Shown one piece after another: positions 1 to 10,031 of a stretch of DNA of 64,000 nt; within the stretch, counting starts at the first letter, position 1, and each line of letters starts with the position of its first letter. Under the pieces are notes generated by a model. It saw only the letters and a list, made by a program, of their open reading frames with translations, was not told where the DNA came from and searched no databases. The stretch is from Sepiola atlantica (Eukaryota > Mollusca > Cephalopoda > Sepiida > Sepiolidae): positions 2,294,001 through 2,358,000 of the forward strand of contig CAUVYP010000579.1 of the NCBI GenBank assembly GCA_963556195.1, read 5' to 3'. The position numbers were made by a program, and so were the translations under genes.

Positions 1-173
1 GCGTATTCAGTTTGTATCGACATATCTCCGGGAGTACAAGAGCTGAACTTCTGAAACTTGGTACTTCAGTAGAAAATGTGTGTCCGCTAATGTCTGCAAA
101 GTTTCAGAGCACAATTCTTATAAATGTGGAAGTTATAAACAAAAGCGATATTAACTTAAAATCGCCCTAAATT
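1..173 (+). repeat. Partial satellite monomer at left window edge
   Basis: This unit is cut by the window edge: base 1 is monomer position 14. It is of the M1 type, with A at position 119 and the M1 tail. It ends in CGCCCTAA instead of the usual CGCACTAA, a variant shared with the unit at 1848-2033. The array therefore continues to the left of the window. Confidence 0.97.
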
Positions 174-218
174 TTGTTGATGTTTTGCGTATTCAGTTTG
201 TATCGACATATCTCCGGG

Positions 219-251
219 AGTACAAGAGCTGAACTTCTGAAACTTGGTACT
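219..251. other. Bulged dyad inside the monomer (representative copy)
   Basis: AGTACAAG at 219-226 is the reverse complement of CTTGGTACT at 243-251 except for one extra G, leaving a 16-base loop. In RNA the stem could gain a G-U and a G-C pair outward. The element recurs in nearly every monomer at positions 46-53 and 70-78. The left arm varies mainly at its first base. The right arm is changed in only a few units, for example near 2847, 24609 and 52885. It could be a protein-binding site, a hairpin-forming element or chance. No function is claimed. Confidence 0.6.
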
Positions 252-1475
252 TCAGTAGAAAATGTGTGTCCGCTAATGTCTGCAAAGTTTCAGAGCACAA
301 TTTGTATAAATGTGGAAGTTATAAACACAAGCGATATCAACTTAAAATCGCACTAAATTTTGTTGATGTTTTGCGTATTCAGTTTGTATCGACATATCTC
401 CGGGAGTACAAGAGCTGAACTTCTGAAACTTGGTACTTCAGTAGAAAATGTGTGTCCGCTAATGTCTGCAAAGTTTCGGAGCACAATTCTTATAAATGTG
501 GAAGTTATTAACAAAAGACCTATCAACTTTAAATCGCACTAAATTTTGTTTATGTTTTGCGTATTCAGTTTGTATCGACATATCTCCGGGAGTACAAGAG
601 CTGAACTTCTGAAACTTGGTACTTCAGTAGAAAATGTGTGTCCGCTAATGTCTGCAAAGTTTCGGAGCACAATTCTTATAAATGTGGAAGTTATAAACAA
701 AAGCGATATCATCTTAAAATCGCACTAAATTTTGTTGATGTTTTGCGTATTCAGTTTGTATCGACATATCTCCGGGAGTACAAGAGCTGAACTTCTGAAA
801 CTTGGTACTTCAGTAGAAAATGTGTGTCCGCTAATGTCTGCAAAGTTTCGGAGCACAGTTCTTGTAAATGTGGAAGTTATTAACACAAGCGATATACCTT
901 TTAAATCGCACTAAATTTTGTTGATGTTTTGCGTATTCAGTTTGTATCGACATATCTCCGGGGGTACAAGAGCTGAACTTCTGAAACTTGGTACTTCAGT
1001 AGAAAATGTGTGTCCGCTAATGTCTGCAAAGTTTCAGAGCACAATTCTTATAAATGTGGAAGTTATAAACAAAAGCGATATCAACTTAAAATCGCACTAA
1101 ATTTTGTTGATGTTTTGCGTATTCAGTTTGTATCGACATATCTCCGGGAGTACAAGAACTGAACTTCTGAAACTTGGTACTTCAGTAGAAAATGTGTGTC
1201 CGCTAATGTCTGCAAAGTTTCAGAGCACAATTCTTATAAATGTGGAAGTTATAAACAAAAGCGATATCAACTTAAAATCGCACTAAATTTTGTTGATGTT
1301 TTGCGTATTCAGTTTGTATCGACATATCTCCGGGAGTACAAGAGCTGAACTTCTGAAACTTGGTACTTCAGTAGAAAATGTGTGTCCGCTTATGTCTGCA
1401 AAGTTTCGGAGCACAATTCTTATAAATGTGGAAGTTATTAACACAAGCGATATACCTTTTAAATCGCACTAAATT

Positions 1476-1661
1476 TTGTTGATGTTTTGCGTATTCAGTT
1501 TGTATCGACATATCTCCGGGAGTACAAGAGCTGAACTTCTGAAACTTGGTACTTCAGTAGAAAATGTGTGTCCGCTAATGTCTGCAAAGTTTCAGAGCAC
1601 AATTCTTATAAATGTGGAAGTTATAAACAAAAGCGATATCAACTTAAAATCGCACTAAATT
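1476..1661 (+). repeat. Reference monomer (type M1) with internal landmarks
   Basis: This unit matches the commonest type and serves as reference. Monomer positions 8-33 are nearly invariant in the window. Position 34 is C, or G in the D variants. Positions 46-53 (AGTACAAG) and 70-78 (CTTGGTACT) form a dyad with one bulged base. Positions 56-63 (CTGAACTT) and 64-72 (CTGAAACTT) are a small direct duplication inside it. Positions 132-138 read TATAAAT. Most type-defining changes lie at 119-171. The unit ends CACTAAATT. It contains six CpG dinucleotides, and units with G at 119 have seven. No internal half-monomer periodicity is evident, so 186 bp looks like the basic unit rather than a dimer of about 93 bp. 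Confidence 0.95.
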
Positions 1662-2405
1662 TTGTTGATGTTTTGCGTATTCAGTTTGTATCGACATATC
1701 TCCGGGAGTACAAGAGCTGAACTTCTGAAACTTGGTACTTCAGTAGAAAATGTGTGTCCGCTAATGTCTGCAAAGTTTCGAAGCACAATTCTTATAAATG
1801 TGGAAGTTATTAACGAAAGACCTATCAACTTAAAATCGCACTAAATGTTGTTTATGTTTTGCGTATTCAGTTTGTATCGACATATCTCCGGGAGTACAAG
1901 AGCTGAACTTCTGAAACTTGGTACTTCAGTAGAAAATGTGTGTCCGCTAATGTCTGCAAAGTTTCAGAGCACAATTCTTATAAATGTGGAAGTTATAAAC
2001 AAAAGCGATATTAACTTAAAATCGCCCTAAATTTTGTTGATGTTTTGCGTATTCAGTTTGTATCGACATATCTCCGGGAGTACAAGAGCTGAACTTCTGA
2101 AACTTGGTACTTCAGTAGAAAATGTGTGTCCGCTAATGTCTGCAAAGTTTCAGAGCACAATTCTTATAAATGTGGAAGTTATAAACACAAGCGATATCAA
2201 CTTAAAATCGCACTAAATTTTGTTGATGTTTTGCGTATTCAGTTTGTATCGACATATCTCCGGGAGTACAAGAGCTGAACTTCTGAAACTTGGTACTTCA
2301 GTAGAAAATGTGTGTCCGCTAATGTCTGCAAAGTTTCGGAGCACAATTCTTATAAATGTGAAAGTTATTAACACAAGCGATATACCTTTTAAATCGCACT
2401 AAATT

Positions 2406-4079
2406 TTGTTGATGTTTTGCGTATTCAGTTTGTATCGACATATCTCCGGGAGTACAAGAGCTGAACTTCTGAAACTTGGTACTTCAGTAGAAAATGTGTG
2501 TCCGCTAATGTCTGCAAAGTTTCGGAGCACAATTCTTATAAATGTGGAAGTTATTAACACAAGCGATATACCTTTTAAATCGCACTAAATTTTGTTGATG
2601 TTTTGCGTATTCAGTTTGTATCGAGATATCTCCGGGGGTACAAGAGCTGAACTTCTGAAACTTGGTACTTCAGTAGAAAATGTGTGTCCGCTAATGTCTG
2701 CAAAGTTCCGGAGCACAATTCTTATAAATGTGGAAGTTATAAACAAAAGCGATATCAACTTTAAATCGCACTAAATTGTGTTGATGTTTTGCGTATTCAG
2801 TTTGTATCGACATATCTCCGGGAGTACAAGAGCTGAACTTCTGAAACGTGGTACTTCAGTAGAAAATGTGTGTCCGCTAATGTCTGCAAAGTTTCGGAGC
2901 ACAATTCTTATAAATGTGGAAGTTATTAACAAAAGACCTATCAACTTTAAATCGCACTAAATTTTGTTTATGTTTTGCGTATTCAGTTTGTATCGACATA
3001 TCTCCAGGAGTACAAGAGCTGAACTTCTTAAACTTGGTACTTCAGTAGAAAATGTGTGTCCGCTAATGTCTGCAAAGTTTCAGAGCACAATTTGTATAAA
3101 TGTGGAAGTTATAAACACAAGCGATATCAACTTAAAATCGCACTAAATTTTGTTGATGTTTTGCGTATTCAGTTTGTATCGACATATCTCCGGAAGTACA
3201 AGAGCTGAACTTCTGAAACTTGGTACTTCAGTAGAAAATGTGTGTCCGCTAATGTCTGCAAAGTTTCGGAGCACAATTCTTATAAATGTGGAAGTTATAA
3301 ACAAAAGCGATATCAACTTAAAATCGCACTAAATTTTGTTGATGTTTTGCGTATTCAGTTTGTATCGACATATCTCCGGGAGTACAAGAGCTGAACTTCT
3401 GAAACTTGGTACTTCAGTAGAAAATGTGTGTCCGCTAATGTCTGCAAAGTTTCGGAGCACAATTCTTATAAATGTGGAAGTTATTAACAAAAGACCTATC
3501 AACTTTAAATCGCACTAAATTTTGTTTATGTTTTGCGTATTCAGTTTGTATCGACATATCTCCGGGAGTACAAGAGCTGAACTTCTGAAACTTGGTACTT
3601 CAGTAGAAAATGTGTGTCCGCTAATGTCTGCAAAGTTTCAGAGCACGATTTGTATAAATGTGGAAGTTATAAACACAAGCGATATCAACTTAAAATCGCA
3701 CTAAATTTTGTTGATGTTTTGCGTATTCAGTTTGTATCGACATATCTCCGGGAGTACAAGAGCTGAACTTCTGAAACTTGGTACTTCAGTAGAAAATGTG
3801 TGTCCGCTAATGTCTGCAAAGTTTCGGAGCACAATTCTTATAAATGTGGAAGTTATTAACAAAAGACCTATCAACTTTAAATCGCACTAAATTTTGTTGA
3901 TGTTTTGCGTATTCAGTTTGTATCGACATATCTCCGGGAGTACAAGAGCTGAACTTCTGAAACTTGGTACTTCAGTAGAAAATGTGTGTCCGCTAATGTC
4001 TGCAAAGTTTCAGAGCACAATTCTTATAAATGTGGAAGTTATAAACAAAAGCGATATCAACTTAAAATCGCACTAAATT
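2406..4079 (+). repeat. HOR block of nine monomers, paired with 8358-10031
   Basis: The order is M5-DM4-M3-M2-M4-M3-M2-M3-M1. The same order recurs 5,952 bp (32 monomers) downstream. Shared rare variants confirm the pairing: AAGTTCCGG in the D unit, TCTCCAGGAG in the next M2 unit, and TCTCCGGAAG in the following M4 unit. Differences include GAAACGTGG near 2846 against GAAACTTGG, CTTCTTAAAC near 3030, GCACGATTTG near 3647 and GAGCTCAATTTG near 9596. The copies are therefore related but older than the 36-monomer pair. Confidence 0.85.
2623..2632. other. 10-bp perfect palindrome in D-variant monomers (first copy)
   Basis: A C-to-G change at monomer position 34 turns GACATATCTC into the perfect palindrome GAGATATCTC. 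I count 20 monomers with it, starting at 2592, 4638, 5754, 6312, 6870, 7986, 8544, 10218, 12822, 15426, 17100, 18402, 20076, 24167, 25097, 25841, 28258, 30490, 55227 and 60063. None occurs between about 30.7 and 55.2 kb. Confidence 0.85.
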
Positions 4080-4451
4080 TTGTTGATGTTTTGCGTATTC
4101 AGTTTGTATCGACATATCTCCGGGAGTACAAGAGCTGAACTTCTGAAACTTGGTACTTCAGTAGAAAATGTGTGTCCGCTAATGTCTGCAAAGTTTCAGA
4201 GCACAATTCTTATAAATGTGGAAGTTATAAACACAAGCGATATCAACTTAAAATCGCACTAAATTTTGTTGATGTTTTGCGTATTCAGTTTGTATCGACA
4301 TATCTCCTGGAGTACAAGAGCTGAACTTCTGAAACTTGGTACTTCAGTAGAAAATGTGTGTCCGCTAATGTCTGCAAAGTTTCGGAGCACAATTCTTATA
4401 AATGTGAAAGTTATTAACACAAGCGATATACCTTTTAAATCGCACTAAATT
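4080..4451 (+). repeat. Linker of two monomers, M7-M6 with TCCTGGAG
   Basis: Two units link the nine-monomer block to the 12-monomer repeat. The second carries TCTCCTGGAG in place of TCTCCGGGAG. The same pair with the same variant recurs at 12264-12635, again directly before an M8 unit with C at position 87, so the two places share a common ancestral segment. Confidence 0.8.
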
Positions 4452-6683
4452 TTGTTGATGTTTTGCGTATTCAGTTTGTATCGACATATCTCCGGGAGTA
4501 CAAGAGCTGAACTTCTGAAACTTGGTACTTCAGTAGACAATGTGTGTCCGCTAATGTCTGCAAAGTTTCAGAGCACAATTCTTATAAATGTGGAAGTTAT
4601 TAACACAAGCGATATACCTTTTAAATCGCACTAAATTTTGTTGATGTTTTGCGTATTCAGTTTGTATCGAGATATCTCCAGGGGTACAAGAGCTGAACTT
4701 CTGAAACTTGGTACTTCAGTAGAAAATGTGTGTCCGCTAATGTCTGCAAAGTTTCGGAGCACAATTCTTATAAATGTGGAAGTTATAAACAAAAGCGATA
4801 TCAACTTAAAATCGCACTGAATTGTGTTGATGTTTTGCGTATTCAGTTTGTATCGACATATCTCCGGGAGTACAAGAGCTGAACTTCTGAAACTTGGTAC
4901 TTCAGTAGAAAATGTGTGTCCGCTAATGTCTGCAAAGTTTCGGAGCACAATTCTTATAAATGTGGAAGTTATTAACAAAAGACCTATCAACTTTAAATCG
5001 CACTAAATGTTGTTTATGTTTTGCGTATTCAGTTTGTATCGACATATCTCCGGGAGTACAAGAGCTGAACTTCTGAAACTTGGTACTTCAGTAGAAAATG
5101 TGTGTCCGCTAATGTCTGCAAAGTTTCAGAGCACAATTTGTATAAATGTGGAAGTTATAAACACAAGCGATATCAACTTAAAATCGCACTAAATTTTGTT
5201 GATGTTTTGCGTATTCAGTTTGTATCGACATATCTCCGGGAGTACAAGAGCTGAACTTCTGAAACTTGGTACTTCAGTAGAAAATGTGTGTCCGCTAATG
5301 TCTGCAAAGTTTCGGAGCACAATTCTTATAAATGTGGAAGTTATTAACAAAAGACCTATCAACTTTAAATCGCACTAAATTTTGTTTATGTTTTGCGTAT
5401 TCAGTTTGTATCGACATATCTCCGGGAGTACAAGAGCTGAACTTCTGAAACTTGGTACTTCAGTAGAAAATGTGTGTCCGCTAATGTCTGCAAAGTTTCA
5501 GAGCACAATTCTTATAAATGTGGAAGTTATAAACAAAAGAGATATCAACTTAAAATCGCACTAAATTTTGTTGATGTTTTGCGTATTCAGTTTGTATCGA
5601 CATATCTCCGGGAGTACAAGAGCTGAACTTCTGAAACTTGGTACTTCAGTAGACAATGTGTGTCCGCTAATGTCTGCAAAGTTTCAGAGCACAATTCTTA
5701 TAAATGTGGAAGTTATTAACACAAGCGATATACCTTTTAAATCGCACTAAATTTTGTTGATTTTTTGCGTATTCAGTTTGTATCGAGATATCTCCGGGGG
5801 TACAAGAGCTGAACTTCTGAAACTTGGTACTTCAGTAGAAAATGTGTGTCCGCTAATGTCTGCAAAGTTTCAGAGCACAATTCTTATAAATGTGGAAGTT
5901 ATAAACACAAGCGATATCAACTTAAAATCGCACTAAATTTTGTTGATGTTTTGCGTATTCAGTTTGTATCGACATATCTCCGGGAGTACAAGAGCTGAAC
6001 TTCTGAAACTTGGTACTTCAGTAGAAAATGTGTGTCCGCTAATGTCTGCAAAGTTTCGGAGCACAATTCTTATAAATGTGAAAGTTATTAACACAAGCGA
6101 TATACCTTTTAAATTGCACTAAATTTTGTTGATGTTTTGCGTATTCAGTTTGTATCGACATATCTCCGGGAGTACAAGAGCTGAACTTCTGAAACTTGGT
6201 ACTTCAGTAGAAAATGTGTGTCCGCTAATGTCTGCAAAGTTTCGGAGCACAATTCTTATAAATGTGGAAGTTATTAACACAAGCGATATACCTTTTAAAT
6301 CGCACTAAATTTTGTTGATGTTTTGCGTATTCAGTTTGTATCGAGATATCTCCGGGGGTACAAGAGCTGAACTTCTGAAACTTGGTACTTCAGTAGAAAA
6401 TGTGTGTCCGCTAATGTCTGCAAAGTTCCGGAGCACAATTCTTATAAATGTGGAAGTTATAAACAAAAGCGATATCAACTTAAAATCGCACTAAATTGTG
6501 TTGATGTTTTGCGTATTCAGTTTGTATCGACATATCTCCGGGAGTACAAGAGCTGAACTTCTGAAACTTGGTACTTCAGTAGAAAATGTGTGTCCGCTAA
6601 TGTCTGCAAAGTTTCGGAGCACAATTCTTATAAATGTGAAAGTTATTAACACAAGCGATATACCTTTTAAATCGCACTAAATT
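4452..6683 (+). repeat. 12-monomer HOR, copy 1 (2,232 bp)
   Basis: The order is M8-DM4-M3-M2-M3-M1-M8-DM7-M6-M5-DM4-M6. The first eleven units repeat in copy 2 at 6684-8729. Rare shared variants are CACTGAATTGTG at the second-to-third unit junction, AAATGTTGTTTATG before the fourth unit, AAAAGAGATATC in the sixth, TTGATTTTTTGC in the eighth, and AAATTGCACTAA in the ninth. The only difference I noticed in those eleven units is A at 4680 against G at 6912. The twelfth unit is M6 here and M3 in copy 2, which marks the boundary of the exchange. Confidence 0.9.
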
Positions 6684-8915
6684 TTGTTGATGTTTTGCGT
6701 ATTCAGTTTGTATCGACATATCTCCGGGAGTACAAGAGCTGAACTTCTGAAACTTGGTACTTCAGTAGACAATGTGTGTCCGCTAATGTCTGCAAAGTTT
6801 CAGAGCACAATTCTTATAAATGTGGAAGTTATTAACACAAGCGATATACCTTTTAAATCGCACTAAATTTTGTTGATGTTTTGCGTATTCAGTTTGTATC
6901 GAGATATCTCCGGGGGTACAAGAGCTGAACTTCTGAAACTTGGTACTTCAGTAGAAAATGTGTGTCCGCTAATGTCTGCAAAGTTTCGGAGCACAATTCT
7001 TATAAATGTGGAAGTTATAAACAAAAGCGATATCAACTTAAAATCGCACTGAATTGTGTTGATGTTTTGCGTATTCAGTTTGTATCGACATATCTCCGGG
7101 AGTACAAGAGCTGAACTTCTGAAACTTGGTACTTCAGTAGAAAATGTGTGTCCGCTAATGTCTGCAAAGTTTCGGAGCACAATTCTTATAAATGTGGAAG
7201 TTATTAACAAAAGACCTATCAACTTTAAATCGCACTAAATGTTGTTTATGTTTTGCGTATTCAGTTTGTATCGACATATCTCCGGGAGTACAAGAGCTGA
7301 ACTTCTGAAACTTGGTACTTCAGTAGAAAATGTGTGTCCGCTAATGTCTGCAAAGTTTCAGAGCACAATTTGTATAAATGTGGAAGTTATAAACACAAGC
7401 GATATCAACTTAAAATCGCACTAAATTTTGTTGATGTTTTGCGTATTCAGTTTGTATCGACATATCTCCGGGAGTACAAGAGCTGAACTTCTGAAACTTG
7501 GTACTTCAGTAGAAAATGTGTGTCCGCTAATGTCTGCAAAGTTTCGGAGCACAATTCTTATAAATGTGGAAGTTATTAACAAAAGACCTATCAACTTTAA
7601 ATCGCACTAAATTTTGTTTATGTTTTGCGTATTCAGTTTGTATCGACATATCTCCGGGAGTACAAGAGCTGAACTTCTGAAACTTGGTACTTCAGTAGAA
7701 AATGTGTGTCCGCTAATGTCTGCAAAGTTTCAGAGCACAATTCTTATAAATGTGGAAGTTATAAACAAAAGAGATATCAACTTAAAATCGCACTAAATTT
7801 TGTTGATGTTTTGCGTATTCAGTTTGTATCGACATATCTCCGGGAGTACAAGAGCTGAACTTCTGAAACTTGGTACTTCAGTAGACAATGTGTGTCCGCT
7901 AATGTCTGCAAAGTTTCAGAGCACAATTCTTATAAATGTGGAAGTTATTAACACAAGCGATATACCTTTTAAATCGCACTAAATTTTGTTGATTTTTTGC
8001 GTATTCAGTTTGTATCGAGATATCTCCGGGGGTACAAGAGCTGAACTTCTGAAACTTGGTACTTCAGTAGAAAATGTGTGTCCGCTAATGTCTGCAAAGT
8101 TTCAGAGCACAATTCTTATAAATGTGGAAGTTATAAACACAAGCGATATCAACTTAAAATCGCACTAAATTTTGTTGATGTTTTGCGTATTCAGTTTGTA
8201 TCGACATATCTCCGGGAGTACAAGAGCTGAACTTCTGAAACTTGGTACTTCAGTAGAAAATGTGTGTCCGCTAATGTCTGCAAAGTTTCGGAGCACAATT
8301 CTTATAAATGTGAAAGTTATTAACACAAGCGATATACCTTTTAAATTGCACTAAATTTTGTTGATGTTTTGCGTATTCAGTTTGTATCGACATATCTCCG
8401 GGAGTACAAGAGCTGAACTTCTGAAACTTGGTACTTCAGTAGAAAATGTGTGTCCGCTAATGTCTGCAAAGTTTCGGAGCACAATTCTTATAAATGTGGA
8501 AGTTATTAACACAAGCGATATACCTTTTAAATCGCACTAAATTTTGTTGATGTTTTGCGTATTCAGTTTGTATCGAGATATCTCCGGGGGTACAAGAGCT
8601 GAACTTCTGAAACTTGGTACTTCAGTAGAAAATGTGTGTCCGCTAATGTCTGCAAAGTTCCGGAGCACAATTCTTATAAATGTGGAAGTTATAAACAAAA
8701 GCGATATCAACTTAAAATCGCACTAAATTGTGTTGATGTTTTGCGTATTCAGTTTGTATCGACATATCTCCGGGAGTACAAGAGCTGAACTTCTGAAACT
8801 TGGTACTTCAGTAGAAAATGTGTGTCCGCTAATGTCTGCAAAGTTTCGGAGCACAATTCTTATAAATGTGGAAGTTATTAACAAAAGACCTATCAACTTT
8901 AAATCGCACTAAATT
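6684..8915 (+). repeat. 12-monomer HOR, copy 2 (2,232 bp)
   Basis: This is the second tandem copy of the 12-monomer unit, offset 2,232 bp. It carries the same rare variants, including the junction TAA-to-TGA change (near 7049) and AAATTGCACTAA near 8343. Its last three units, M5-DM4-M3, are also the first three of the block at 8358-10031, so two HOR patterns overlap here, as expected from successive unequal exchanges. Confidence 0.9.
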
Positions 8916-10031
8916 TTGTTTATGTTTTGCGTATTCAGTTTGTATCGACATATCTCCAGGAGTACAAGAGCTGAACTTCTGAAACTTGGTACTTCAGTAG
9001 AAAATGTGTGTCCGCTAATGTCTGCAAAGTTTCAGAGCACAATTTGTATAAATGTGGAAGTTATAAACACAAGCGATATCAACTTAAAATCGCACTAAAT
9101 TTTGTTGATGTTTTGCGTATTCAGTTTGTATCGACATATCTCCGGAAGTACAAGAGCTGAACTTCTGAAACTTGGTACTTCAGTAGAAAATGTGTGTCCG
9201 CTAATGTCTGCAAAGTTTCGGAGCACAATTCTTATAAATGTGGAAGTTATAAACAAAAGCGATATCAACTTAAAATCGCACTAAATTTTGTTGATGTTTT
9301 GCGTATTCAGTTTGTATCGACATATCTCCGGGAGTACAAGAGCTGAACTTCTGAAACTTGGTACTTCAGTAGAAAATGTGTGTCCGCTAATGTCTGCAAA
9401 GTTTCGGAGCACAATTCTTATAAATGTGGAAGTTATTAACAAAAGACCTATCAACTTTAAATCGCACTAAATTTTGTTTATGTTTTGCGTATTCAGTTTG
9501 TATCGACATATCTCCGGGAGTACAAGAGCTGAACTTCTGAAACTTGGTACTTCAGTAGAAAATGTGTGTCCGCTAATGTCTGCAAAGTTTCAGAGCTCAA
9601 TTTGTATAAATGTGGAAGTTATAAACACAAGCGATATCAACTTAAAATCGCACTAAATTTTGTTGATGTTTTGCGTATTCAGTTTGTATCGACATATCTC
9701 CGGGAGTACAAGAGCTGAACTTCTGAAACTTGGTACTTCAGTAGAAAATGTGTGTCCGCTAATGTCTGCAAAGTTTCGGAGCACAATTCTTATAAATGTG
9801 GAAGTTATTAACAAAAGACCTATCAACTTTAAATCGCACTAAATTTTGTTGATGTTTTGCGTATTCAGTTTGTATCGACATATCTCCGGGAGTACAAGAG
9901 CTGAACTTCTGAAACTTGGTACTTCAGTAGAAAATGTGTGTCCGCTAATGTCTGCAAAGTTTCAGAGCACAATTCTTATAAATGTGGAAGTTATAAACAA
10001 AAGCGATATCAACTTAAAATCGCACTAAATT
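8358..10031 (+). repeat. HOR block of nine monomers, second copy
   Basis: This block repeats 2406-4079 at an offset of 5,952 bp, with the same order and the same rare markers (AAGTTCCGG, TCTCCAGGAG, TCTCCGGAAG). It overlaps the end of the second 12-monomer copy. After it the order jumps directly to an M8 unit with C87, skipping the M7-M6 pair found after the first copy. That is a two-monomer length difference between homologous positions. Confidence 0.85.

Larger units (their letters stand above)
174..2405 (+). repeat. Left-edge segment, monomers 1-12, irregular order
   Basis: Twelve monomers run in the order M2-M3-M4-M5-M1-M1-M5-M1-M3-M1-M7-M6. I could not assign them to a clear local HOR unit. 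Private variants include AGTTCTTGTAAATG near 857-870, GTACAAGAACTG near 1150, GAAAGACC near 1815 and CGCCCTAA near 2023. The M7-M6 step at its right end also occurs at 4080-4451 and 12264-12635, so this may be the worn end of a unit extending left of the window. Confidence 0.75.

Noticed and set aside
1503..1520. CENP-B-box-like motif, TATCGACATATCTCCGGG, at monomer positions 28-45
   Set aside because: It resembles NTTCGNNNNANNCGGGN, but the first T of TTCG is A and the spacing between the central A and CGGG is two bases too long. Known CENP-B binding needs that spacing, so I do not call it.
1476..1661. Monomer as an old dimer of about 93 bp
   Set aside because: Comparing the two halves by eye gives no convincing similarity. 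Only the small CTGAACTT/CTGAAACTT duplication stands out.
4631..4990. Minus-strand ORF of 119 codons, repeated at 6863-7222
   Set aside because: It is two antisense monomer frames joined because a TAA-to-TGA change on the + strand removes the antisense TAG at one junction. It has no independent support and is duplicated with the 12-monomer unit.
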